Of a stretch of DNA of 64,000 nt, positions 8,924 through 15,604 are shown one piece after another. Below the pieces are notes generated by a model. That model was not told the origin of the DNA, ran no database searches, and worked only from the letters and a program-made list of their open reading frames with translations. The stretch's first letter is position 1. Each line of letters begins with the position of its first letter. Source of the stretch: Chitinophaga rupis (GTDB lineage: Bacteria; Bacteroidota; Bacteroidia; Chitinophagales; Chitinophagaceae); assembly GCF_900109685.1 (NCBI RefSeq), contig NZ_FOBB01000005.1:124001-188000 (forward strand). Direction: 5' to 3'. The translations under genes were made by a program, and so were the position numbers.

Positions 8924-9603
8924 TATTTTCCTGCTTTTAGGCTGGCAATTAAATCCCTGGCAGCAGGGGTGTTCATGTTTTCCAGTTCCGCTATTATCCT
9001 GGCTTTTGTAGCATCATCATAACTTTTCGGTGTATGCTCTGCTGAAAGGTCGTAGCCATGCGCGGCAAACAGGCTATCGGTCCAGCTGTTCCGGATGCCG
9101 TCTATCACCAGGTGTACCCTGGGTGTATCACCATCGTTAACGATACTATGCGTGGCGGCGAAATTGAGGTACCAGCATTCGCCTGCGCCCAGGTGCAGCT
9201 TTTCCTCTTCAAGGGTAAAGTATACATCCGGGTTAGTGATAATGGGAATATGGATCCTGAATACGCCATCCTGATACGCGCATCCGGGATCCTGGTGCGG
9301 TTTAATAAGGCTTCCGGGGGCCAGTGACAGCAGGCGTGCCGCTTCCTTTTCACAATGCCAGGCCTCTAAGATGCCGTTTACATAAGGCATACGGCCAAGT
9401 ACGGGCGTATTGCTGTAAGTGCTGTTTGCATGGGCGTAAATGTCGTTGCTTTCCCCGCTGGCAGAGCGGAGGGAAATACTTCGCCAGTCGCCGTTAAAGT
9501 CCCGCTGATTGAAATGCAGCGGCCAGTCTTCTTTTAAAACCGCTTCCAGCTCGCTGCGAAGCGTGTCTGTATTATAGGATTGGGAGAATTTTATGTGGTT
9601 CAT
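8923..9603 (-). CDS. Aspartyl/asparaginyl beta-hydroxylase-like dioxygenase
   Basis: A 226-residue Fe(II)/2-oxoglutarate dioxygenase of the Asp/Asn beta-hydroxylase (AspH/OlsC/LpxO-like) family. Iron ligands are visible as HQD in LIKPHQDPG (about 97-99) and H in NFAATHSIVND (about 150). The RVHLVIDG strand supplies the 2-oxoglutarate arginine. Unlike animal AspH, the carboxylate ligand is kept (HxD...H). Relatives hydroxylate Asp/Asn side chains or fatty acyl chains of lipids. It is the first gene of the dioxygenase-sulfotransferase-APS kinase operon. The promoter must lie in 9604-9683, shared with a very short divergent reading frame. Confidence 0.88.
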   Translation of the reverse strand: MNHIKFSQSYNTDTLRSELEAVLKEDWPLHFNQRDFNGDWRSISLRSASGESNDIYAHANSTYSNTPVLGRMPYVNGILEAWHCEKEAARLLSLAPGSLIKPHQDPGCAYQDGVFRIHIPIITNPDVYFTLEEEKLHLGAGECWYLNFAATHSIVNDGDTPRVHLVIDGIRNSWTDSLFAAHGYDLSAEHTPKSYDDATKARIIAELENMNTPAARDLIASLKAGK

Positions 9604-9683
9604 TGCTCTTTAACAGTGCCCTAAATATCTAAAATATTCATTAAACGGCGTTACTATTTTAGGAATTAACACTTTCGTTTTAA

Positions 9684-9761
9684 ATGGCAGCTATAGATGA
9701 GATCCTGCGAAAGTGGCAAGGTGAAATAAAAGCACCGCAAAAGAGATCCTGCGGCGCCTAA
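9684..9761 (+). CDS. Candidate 25-residue peptide, divergent from the sulfation operon
   Basis: ATG at 9684 opens a 25-codon frame (MAAIDEILRKWQGEIKAP..., ending KRSCGA). It is divergent from the dioxygenase gene by 80 nt. It has no convincing ribosome-binding site or -7 box. The segment GAGATCCTGCG followed by AAGTGGC occurs twice (about 9699-9718 and 9743-9766). The second copy is in another frame and would encode KEILRRLSGYKTFIN, similar to the first (DEILRKWQG). So the tract could be the frameshifted start of a lost gene rather than a true peptide. It is listed because it lies next to modifying enzymes. Confidence 0.25.
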   Translation: MAAIDEILRKWQGEIKAPQKRSCGA

Positions 9762-9779
9762 GTGGCTATAAAACATTCA

Positions 9780-10415
9780 TTAATCAAAAAAAACATCCGG
9801 CGGCCTTCTGTCTATATGAAAAGCCTGATCCAGGTAATAAACAACCGTTTCCGGTGCTTTGGCAGTGGGGATCAGCTCCCGTAACGGCGTTACTATTTTG
9901 GGATATTCATCAATAAACTCCAGTCCTTCAACAGGGGGCAGGTGAAATGACTGCATCAGCAGGCGAAAGCGTTCCAGCTCTACTCCCCAGTAGCGGATGT
10001 ATTTACTTTCGCTTACGCCTAATTCAATGAGCACTTCCTTTGTCTGAAACAGCAATCCAAACTCAAGCTGGCATTCCTGGCTAAGCTCTTCCCGGTATTT
10101 TTCCAGCTGATTCAATACAAAATCTTTCTGCAATAAAGCGGTTGTTTCACTGCCCTCTTCATACAACCCATATACGCAGCTTACTTTCTGTGGCAGCGTG
10201 GCTGCCAGGGCAAGGAACAGCTGCCATAAACGGCCATTGTCAATATTGATGGTGGCCTGGAACCGGAAAGGCAAACGCCGGGCCTCGTTGAACTCCAGCT
10301 TATAACCCTCGCGGATATTTGCTTTTCTCCTTTTATGCAGGATCTCATCAATATCAGGCCGGTGATCCAGCTCCTGGTCAGTGGGGATCCGTATGGTAAT
10401 GGGAAGCGCTAACAT
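9780..10415 (-). CDS. Hypothetical protein, 211 aa
   Basis: A soluble 211-residue protein with no signal peptide or membrane span, ending RRPPDVFFD. It is rich in charged helices (KYREELSQECQLEFGLLFQTKEVLIELG) with a proline-rich strand near the end (EYPKIVTPLRELIP). I do not recognise the family. It lies 73 nt after the secreted protein gene 10489 on the same strand and could share its transcript. The start is the ATG at 10413-10415, about 20 nt inside an AT-rich gap. A single domain of unknown role is the most that can be said. Confidence 0.7.
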   Translation of the reverse strand: MLALPITIRIPTDQELDHRPDIDEILHKRRKANIREGYKLEFNEARRLPFRFQATINIDNGRLWQLFLALAATLPQKVSCVYGLYEEGSETTALLQKDFVLNQLEKYREELSQECQLEFGLLFQTKEVLIELGVSESKYIRYWGVELERFRLLMQSFHLPPVEGLEFIDEYPKIVTPLRELIPTAKAPETVVYYLDQAFHIDRRPPDVFFD

Positions 10416-10488
10416 GCTGCAATATTAGAGAAAGGGATTCACTTATTACGGGTAAAAGTAAACGTAATAAGGTACTGATCAGGGTACG

Positions 10489-11040
10489 CTACCAGCCTTT
10501 GTTGTAGGAGTATTTATCAAAAGCCAGCTTGTCAAAATCTTCTTTGCAGAACAAATTCCCGGTTGTTTTATCCGGTTCTGATATAAACCAGGATTTTCCT
10601 GCATCCCGGTGTAAATAGAATGATCCTGTTTTTGGGTCAAATCTGAAAGTAATGATCCTTGTCCACCGCCAGCCACTTCCTCCCAAATGTTCAATTGAAA
10701 AGTAACCATTCTTAATGGTGATACCCTGGTAAGGATCGCCATGAACGCCGCCGCAACCCGTGCATAGCACCACATGGTCATTTCTCGCAAGTAATTTGTA
10801 TTGCCCGGCCCCGTTGCCCTGTAATAGCAGCAAAGGCCTTGCTGTGTCAGCATTTAAATTTTCATAGTTGTTTCTAAGAATTAGCACTACATCTTTAATA
10901 CCATCTTTATTCAGATCGCCGGAAGCAGTGTCTAAAATTGTAAAGTCAGCCGGAATGAACTTTTTAAGATCTTTGTATTGCCCGAAAGTATTTTGTATGC
11001 AGGCAAAAAAGATCAGGAATATAATTTGGTATTTGGGCAT
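10489..11040 (-). CDS. Exported hypothetical protein with FG-GAP/VCBS-like repeat
   Basis: A 183-residue protein with a signal peptide (about 1-20, ...NTFG). Right after it comes ASGDLNKDGIKDVVLILRNN, a calcium-binding FG-GAP/VCBS-type blade (D-x-N-x-D-G). The rest has a CTGCGG patch (about 93-98) and a tryptophan-rich C-terminal part (SGWRWTRIITFRFDPKTGSFYLHRD). It is probably periplasmic or surface-located. Its function is unknown. It starts 4 nt after the stop of the 80-residue gene 11045, so the two are almost certainly cotranscribed. Confidence 0.75.
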   Translation of the reverse strand: MPKYQIIFLIFFACIQNTFGQYKDLKKFIPADFTILDTASGDLNKDGIKDVVLILRNNYENLNADTARPLLLLQGNGAGQYKLLARNDHVVLCTGCGGVHGDPYQGITIKNGYFSIEHLGGSGWRWTRIITFRFDPKTGSFYLHRDAGKSWFISEPDKTTGNLFCKEDFDKLAFDKYSYNKGW

Positions 11041-11044
11041 AACG

Positions 11045-11287
11045 TTAGGGATTTAACCATACTTCTGAACCAATAGGAACGTCCCCCTTTGTCAGGTTGC
11101 TGTCTACTAAAATATCACGATTAAGATTAAAAGTTATTCCTTTAATAGTCGTTTTCATACTTGAGCCGTCCGGCCGTACAATTGTGATCTTGTCATTAAT
11201 ATTTGCTTTCTTATCACGAAGACCTGGAACTAAAATAAGTCCACGTCCGGGTATCATAAATCTTTCTTCAACTTTGAATAGGAACAT
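11045..11287 (-). CDS. Small protein resembling an isolated EF-Tu domain 2 barrel
   Basis: An 80-residue protein. The stretch VEERFMIPGRGLILVPG, followed by ITIVRPDGSSMKTTIKGI and GDVPIGSEVWL, resembles domain 2 of translational GTPases (in EF-Tu, VFSIPGRGTVVTG ... GDNVG). No GTPase domain is present, so it is a stand-alone beta-barrel; its role is unknown. It is the first gene ahead of the exported protein at 10489, with a 4-nt gap. The start at 11287 is preferred over the internal Met11 because the conserved VEERF strand would otherwise be lost. Confidence 0.7.
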   Translation of the reverse strand: MFLFKVEERFMIPGRGLILVPGLRDKKANINDKITIVRPDGSSMKTTIKGITFNLNRDILVDSNLTKGDVPIGSEVWLNP

Positions 11288-11356
11288 ACAGGCATAAGTT
11301 GATAAAGAAAAATATTACAAATCCCTGTTATTGCAAACTTTTTCCCTGGGGCTCAC

Positions 11357-11387
11357 TAAAAAAAGGCCCCGGTACGTTCCGGGGCCT
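11357..11387 (-). terminator. Intrinsic terminator
   Basis: A GC-rich 9-bp stem (11364-11372 with 11379-11387) followed on the minus strand by seven T (11363-11357). It ends transcription of the QorB-like gene. Confidence 0.88.
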
Positions 11388-11415
11388 GTAGCCTGATGGC
11401 ATCAATCAATCTCAT

Positions 11416-12291
11416 TTACGCACCATAAACCTGCCGGAAATATTGTTCCGCACCTGTGGGCGTTCTTCCAAGAAGGGCCGGCAGGTCCGTATGGTCAGGA
11501 TAGAGCTCTCCCTGCCGGATGGCTTCTCCAAAACCGGCAAAGAAACCGGCATAAAGAGCGGGTACACCCGCTTCCACTACTGTTTTGATGTAGGTCTCGC
11601 CGTCGGGACTATTGTAAGGCACTTTTTTCCCGGAGATGTCACTGAGTATTTCAGCAATACGGCCAAAGGAGAGGGCCGGCCCTGAAATATGATAGTCTTT
11701 GTTCTCATGGCCCGTACCTGCAAGAATATTGGCCGCTGCTTCCGCCATATCGCTACGCAAAGCAAAGCCTGCGGCTCCGTCACCTGCCGGGAAAAATACG
11801 CCCTTTTCCAGCACTGTTTGTCCCAGGAACATCGGCAGCATATCCAGGTAAATATTATTGCGTAGCATTGTATAGGGAATACCGCTGGCTTTAATAACCT
11901 TTTCCGTATGAAAATGTGAGGAGAGTATAATGGACAGGGGAGAGTTTTCGCTATCTGTTCTGCGCTCAACGCTGGTATAAACCAGGTGCTGCACGCCGGC
12001 TGCTTTGGCAGCATTCACAACATTTTCCTGCTGGGCGCTGCGTTGCTCCAGCTCAGTGCCTGACACCAGCAAAACTTTTTCCGCGCCGGCAAAGGCGCTG
12101 ACCAGCGATGCGTAATTATTGTAGTCGCCGGTTAGTATGGTAACGCCCCTGGCCTTCAGCGCTGCGCCTTTAGCCTCCTCCCTTACAAGGGCGCCTATGC
12201 TTGCGGCCGGAATACCTTTCTGTAATAAAAATTCAACCGTTGCTTTTCCGAAATGGCCGTTCGCGCCAGTTACTAGGATCATATGCTTCAA
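11416..12291 (-). CDS. QorB-like NAD(P)H:quinone reductase / NmrA-type SDR
   Basis: A 291-residue Rossmann protein with MILVTGANGHFGK (GxxGxxG at G9-G15). The TSVERR ... HFHTEKVIKASGIPYTMLRNNIYLDMLP blocks are typical of YtfG/QorB-type NAD(P)H:quinone oxidoreductases. Family role: two-electron reduction of quinones in stress defence. Translation may begin at Met4 (MILVTG). It is divergent from an HxlR regulator at 12529. The intervening overlapping palindromes (12471-12497) and the known control of qor genes by HxlR/DUF24 regulators suggest redox-responsive repression. A strong terminator follows. Confidence 0.87.
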   Translation of the reverse strand: MKHMILVTGANGHFGKATVEFLLQKGIPAASIGALVREEAKGAALKARGVTILTGDYNNYASLVSAFAGAEKVLLVSGTELEQRSAQQENVVNAAKAAGVQHLVYTSVERRTDSENSPLSIILSSHFHTEKVIKASGIPYTMLRNNIYLDMLPMFLGQTVLEKGVFFPAGDGAAGFALRSDMAEAAANILAGTGHENKDYHISGPALSFGRIAEILSDISGKKVPYNSPDGETYIKTVVEAGVPALYAGFFAGFGEAIRQGELYPDHTDLPALLGRTPTGAEQYFRQVYGA

Positions 12292-12470
12292 TTTTTATTG
12301 GTAATTATGTTTAACCTTGCCCGTTATACTGTTTTAAAACACCTCTTCGCATTATGGAGAACCTAAAGCTGATGCCGGACAGGAGGCAATGCCTGGACCT
12401 GGGTACAGCAGCTTTAAAACGCGTACTCCCGTTTGTTTAGATTTCAAAACTACACTACCTTGGCTATAGA

Positions 12471-12497
12471 ATAGTAAGTACTATACTAAAGTATAGT
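12471..12497. promoter_or_regulatory. Overlapping palindromes, probable HxlR operator
   Basis: ATAGTA-AG-TACTAT (12471-12484) overlaps ACTATACT-AA-AGTATAGT (12480-12497). Both are perfect inverted repeats, with half-sites built on TAGTA/TACTA. They lie between the divergent qor-like and HxlR genes, 32 nt before the HxlR start. The TAGT...ACTA form is typical of DUF24/HxlR binding sites. Confidence 0.65.
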
Positions 12498-12528
12498 GCC
12501 ATATAGCGTGTAAATTGAAAAGGTCTTT

Positions 12529-12933
12529 ATGATGCAACAAATAGAAAAGCGCTCCCACCGGGAGGTTCCTAATGAGGAGATCAATATGAAAACCTGCCCG
12601 AAACAATATGTGCTTGCTGTAGGCGATGCGCTGAATGCATTTACCGGTAAATGGAAGCTGTTTATTATTGGGGCGCTGATACCGGGGAAGCAGCGGTTTA
12701 GTGAGCTGGAGAAAAACATTCCTAAGATCAACCCAAGAATGCTGTCCAAAGAATTGCGTGACCTGGAGGCTAACGGCATTGTAAAGCGAAAGGTGAATGA
12801 TAGCTTACCGGTATCAGTGGAGTATGAGCTTACACCTTCCGGCTATGCTATGCGGCTGATGTTTGACTCAATGATAGACTGGGGGATGCAACACCGCGCA
12901 TGGTCAATGCCGGGAAAAATTACCCGTCAATGA
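12529..12933 (+). CDS. HxlR-family transcriptional regulator
   Basis: A 134-residue winged-helix regulator. The HxlR core is FTGKWKLFIIGALIPGKQRFSELEKN followed by INPRMLSKELRDLEANGIVKR (recognition helix) and the wing VEYELTPSGYAM. A cysteine sits just ahead of the domain (KTCPKQY), the place where redox-sensing DUF24 proteins carry their reactive Cys. The ATG at 12586 (MKTCPKQY) has an AGGAG 7-8 nt upstream and would give a 115-residue protein, so the true start is uncertain. It probably represses the divergent reductase gene and itself through the palindromes at 12471-12497. Its 3' end overlaps a tiny convergent gene. Confidence 0.9.
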   Translation: MMQQIEKRSHREVPNEEINMKTCPKQYVLAVGDALNAFTGKWKLFIIGALIPGKQRFSELEKNIPKINPRMLSKELRDLEANGIVKRKVNDSLPVSVEYELTPSGYAMRLMFDSMIDWGMQHRAWSMPGKITRQ

Positions 12934-13054
12934 TGATAAAGTTAATGTGCTCCAGCTTTTGGTGGTGACCACCACTCGGAAAAGGTTCATGCTTACATGC
13001 GAGGATGCCTGATAGCAGGATAAAAAATAACACTGCGGAGAAATTTCGGTTCAT
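12920..13054 (-). CDS. Tiny lipoprotein, 44 aa
   Basis: From the ATG at 13052-13054, a 44-codon frame begins MNRNFSAVLFFILLSGILAC. This is a complete lipoprotein signal with lipobox GILAC (Cys20). It is followed by KHEPFPSGGHHQKLEHINFIIIDG, which has five histidines and may be metal-binding (inference). It lies 50 nt after the DUF2243 gene on the same strand and overlaps the 3' end of the HxlR gene by 14 nt tail to tail. It would be missed by length cut-offs. Confidence 0.5.
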   Translation of the reverse strand: MNRNFSAVLFFILLSGILACKHEPFPSGGHHQKLEHINFIIIDG

Positions 13055-13104
13055 AGCTGACAAATTTATGTTTGAGTAAATATGATGTCATAGTTTGATG
13101 CCGC

Positions 13105-13803
13105 CTACCGGTGTTGGTGCTTACGGGTCACCAATACATAACCAATGACCAGCATCATTACTGAAACGCCTAAAAAAATAAAGTTGCCGGTATTATGGTT
13201 TGCAGAAAATTCTATGACATTGTGCAATTTTAAGAGCTGATGGTCAATGAGGCCCTCCACAATATTAAAGAGTCCCCATCCCAGCAATAAGCCGCCACCA
13301 AAGAGTTTACCGGAACGGTCAATGTCCCCCTTCCCGGAAAGAAGCTTCCACATTAAAATAATGCCTGCCAGCACAACCAGCATGCAAAAGAAGTGGAAGA
13401 TGCCATCCCAGAACATGTTAATGCTTTTGCCGGTATACGTGGTAGCGGGAATTTTGTTGGACAGCATTTCATGTACCTGCAGTACCTGGTGCAAAACAAT
13501 GCCATCCATAAATCCACCCAGCCCAATGCCTAAAACCATGGATGCAGTGGTTAAAGGAACCGGGGAAAGTATTTGCACACCAGGGTTTGCAGCCAGCCTG
13601 GACCGGTGGTTTTTTGCGGCTATTGTCACTAAAATAACCACGATCACAGCTAGTACAATAAAGGCTGACAGCATGGTGAGCAGGTTAGGATAAAACTGGC
13701 TGTCATAGATGCCTTTCAGGATCTCTTTATTGCAGAAAGGACAAGCTGAACCAGTAACGGTTATACCGGTTAAGAGGGCAGTTAACAATAACGCTTTTTT
13801 CAT
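13105..13803 (-). CDS. DUF2243-type multi-pass membrane protein
   Basis: A 232-residue inner-membrane protein with an N-terminal hydrophobic segment ending in CPFC (residues 21-24), then four or five membrane spans (about 42-62, 86-105, 133-155, 168-185, 207-226). The blocks GIGLGGFMDGIVLHQVLQ-HEM and WDGIFHFFCML ... GWGLFNIVEGLIDHQLL have repeated D/H pairs within helices and are characteristic of DUF2243. The function is unknown; the histidines could coordinate metal or heme. It is probably cotranscribed with the tiny lipoprotein at 12920 and is divergent from a single-span small protein at 13975. Confidence 0.85.
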   Translation of the reverse strand: MKKALLLTALLTGITVTGSACPFCNKEILKGIYDSQFYPNLLTMLSAFIVLAVIVVILVTIAAKNHRSRLAANPGVQILSPVPLTTASMVLGIGLGGFMDGIVLHQVLQVHEMLSNKIPATTYTGKSINMFWDGIFHFFCMLVVLAGIILMWKLLSGKGDIDRSGKLFGGGLLLGWGLFNIVEGLIDHQLLKLHNVIEFSANHNTGNFIFLGVSVMMLVIGYVLVTRKHQHR

Positions 13804-13974
13804 GGGCGATGCTTATCAATACACTTGTCAGGAGCACAATTATTATGCCCTGCCTTAACTAAATCCACTGGCACGATTTTACGCGTTCTGTTTATTATAA
13901 AGGGTTCTGCAGGAATGCAGGTAAAGACAAAGCTCTCCCATGAACATCGATTAATAACAGTTAAACCTATTTGT

Positions 13975-14076
13975 ATGTTAGTACCTCTTCTGGCGCTTGT
14001 TTTTGTAGTAATAGCAGTAGTGGTTTATTTAGTTATGCAAAGCAGCAGGAAAACGAAAGACACCGGCAACCGGTAA
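13975..14076 (+). CDS. Single-span small membrane protein, 33 aa
   Basis: The frame MLVPLLALVFVVIAVVVYLV is followed by MQSSRKTKDTGNR. It is one strong membrane helix with a positive C-terminal tail, like small accessory subunits of respiratory or transport complexes. A longer reading of the frame from 13825 exists, but its extra N-terminus is not protein-like, so I place the start at 13975. An imperfect hairpin about 60 nt downstream (14139-14172) could end its transcript. Confidence 0.45.
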   Translation: MLVPLLALVFVVIAVVVYLVMQSSRKTKDTGNR

Positions 14077-14240
14077 AAGGGTGTGTAAGCTTCCGGTAAT
14101 TTGCTAAAGGTCAGGATCAGCTCCACGTAGAAGATCAGCCCTTTTTGTGGTATGTTATCTTTCCACAAAGGGTATTTTGAACACAGTAATATGATCGTTC
14201 TGTTGGCCCGTATGTTGCACCAGCGCTAAAAAAAACAGGT

Positions 14241-14492
14241 ATGAAATTAAGTCCGACTCTTGTGAAAAAATTAGGGCAGCTCTATGCGCCCTCTACAATG
14301 GTAGACATGGTGTTTAAAGGGAATGACCTGTCATTCAAAACCGATGAAAAAGGGAATGCCATCCTGTTATTCATCGGGAAAAAAATGGAGGATGGGAATA
14401 TAAAAGGTGAACGTTATGCACGCACCTTAAAATATGACCGCAACGGTGAGCTGATCAAGGATCATTGGGAACTCAAAGGCAAGGCAACATGA
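14241..14492 (+). CDS. Small conserved hypothetical protein, 83 aa
   Basis: An 83-residue basic, soluble protein beginning MKLSPTLVKKLGQLYAPSTM. It contains a predicted beta-rich middle (VFKGNDLSFKTDEKGNAILLFIGKK) and a C-terminal RYARTLKYDRNGELIKDHWELKG. Proteins of this look are common and uncharacterised in Bacteroidota. There is a 42-nt gap to the zinc alcohol dehydrogenase downstream, so cotranscription is possible. No motif allows a function call. Confidence 0.72.
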   Translation: MKLSPTLVKKLGQLYAPSTMVDMVFKGNDLSFKTDEKGNAILLFIGKKMEDGNIKGERYARTLKYDRNGELIKDHWELKGKAT

Positions 14493-14534
14493 TCATCTTT
14501 AAGATAATTAATTTAATAATAAACGAAAGAGTCT

Positions 14535-15599
14535 ATGGCAGAAACTATGAAAGCAGCGCTTAAAACAGAAAGCGGAGAATTTGAAATAGCAGAAGTAGCA
14601 ATGCCCCAGATATCCGATCCCCACTGGGTATTAGCCAGGGTAAAGGTGGCCGGTATTTGCGGTACAGACCTGCGGCACTGGAAAAAAGAAGACCCGGATT
14701 TGAAATCTAAGATCATGGGTCATGAGCTGGCAGCAGAAGTTATAGAAGTAGGCAGCGAGGTTACCAACGTGAAGCCCGGCGACCGCGTGGTAGTGGAAAC
14801 CTTGCTTGGCGATGAAACCTGCGACTGGTGCCGGGTGCAGCAATATAACTTATGCCCGAACCTGTACAAGGTACGGATGAGAACAATCTCACAGGCCTTT
14901 GCACAGTATGTGGCAGGACCTGCAGAAAAGTTCTACAAATTGCCGGATCATGTGAGCGATGAGGAAGCCACCTTACTGGACACTTTTTCCGTTTGCCTGC
15001 ATGCTATCAATTTAAGCGGAATAAAAATAAATGATAAGGTGGCCGTTATTGGCGCCGGGCCCATTGGCCTGGGACAGGTGCAGCTTGCAAAAGCCTGTGG
15101 CGCGGATGTAATAGTGACGGATATTGTAGATTCTTCCCTGAAGCTGGCGAAGGAGCTGGGTGCAGATGCGGTTGTGAATACTAAAAATCAGGATGGCTAT
15201 AAAGAGGTGATGGAATTTACGAAGAACAGAGGAGCAGATATTACCTTTGAGTGTGCAGGAGGCCCTTCCATGCCGGTTACCCTGCCCCAGGCAACCACCT
15301 TTACCAGGATTGGCGGAAAGGTGGTGATCGTGGGTGGTTTCGAATCCGGCAAAACCGCCATTGAGCTGGACTGGCAACGCATCCAGAAAGCGGAGATCCA
15401 GCTGATCCCAAGCGCCAGCTATTCCTTCCGCGACATTTACCCCGAAATGGAAATATGCCTGGAGCTATTAGCTAAAGGAAAACTGAATGCGAAAAAACTG
15501 ATCACACACAACTTTACACTAGACGATATTAATAAAGCCTTTGAAACGGCGCAGGATAAAGAACACACCCACGCCGTTTTTGTAGCCCTCACCATCTGA
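14535..15599 (+). CDS. Zinc-dependent alcohol/polyol dehydrogenase (MDR family)
   Basis: A 354-residue medium-chain dehydrogenase. The catalytic zinc site is GICGTD (Cys42) with GHE (His63, Glu64). The Rossmann fold has VIGAGPIGLG (about 171-180). The structural-zinc loop GDETCDWCRVQQYNLCPN keeps Cys96, Cys99 and Cys107, but the first cysteine is replaced by Asp93, so structural zinc may be bound as CCCD or lost. It resembles sorbitol/threonine dehydrogenases and probably oxidises a polyol or sugar alcohol with NAD. It converges on the SDR at 15605 with only 5 nt between stops. The SDR/728-residue operon may work on the same pathway. Confidence 0.9.
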   Translation: MAETMKAALKTESGEFEIAEVAMPQISDPHWVLARVKVAGICGTDLRHWKKEDPDLKSKIMGHELAAEVIEVGSEVTNVKPGDRVVVETLLGDETCDWCRVQQYNLCPNLYKVRMRTISQAFAQYVAGPAEKFYKLPDHVSDEEATLLDTFSVCLHAINLSGIKINDKVAVIGAGPIGLGQVQLAKACGADVIVTDIVDSSLKLAKELGADAVVNTKNQDGYKEVMEFTKNRGADITFECAGGPSMPVTLPQATTFTRIGGKVVIVGGFESGKTAIELDWQRIQKAEIQLIPSASYSFRDIYPEMEICLELLAKGKLNAKKLITHNFTLDDINKAFETAQDKEHTHAVFVALTI

Positions 15600-15604
15600 G
15601 GGCG

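Noticed and set aside
13825-13974. N-terminal extension of the 33-residue membrane protein
   Set aside because: The extra 50 residues lack plausible structure, and the membrane segment starts cleanly at 13975.
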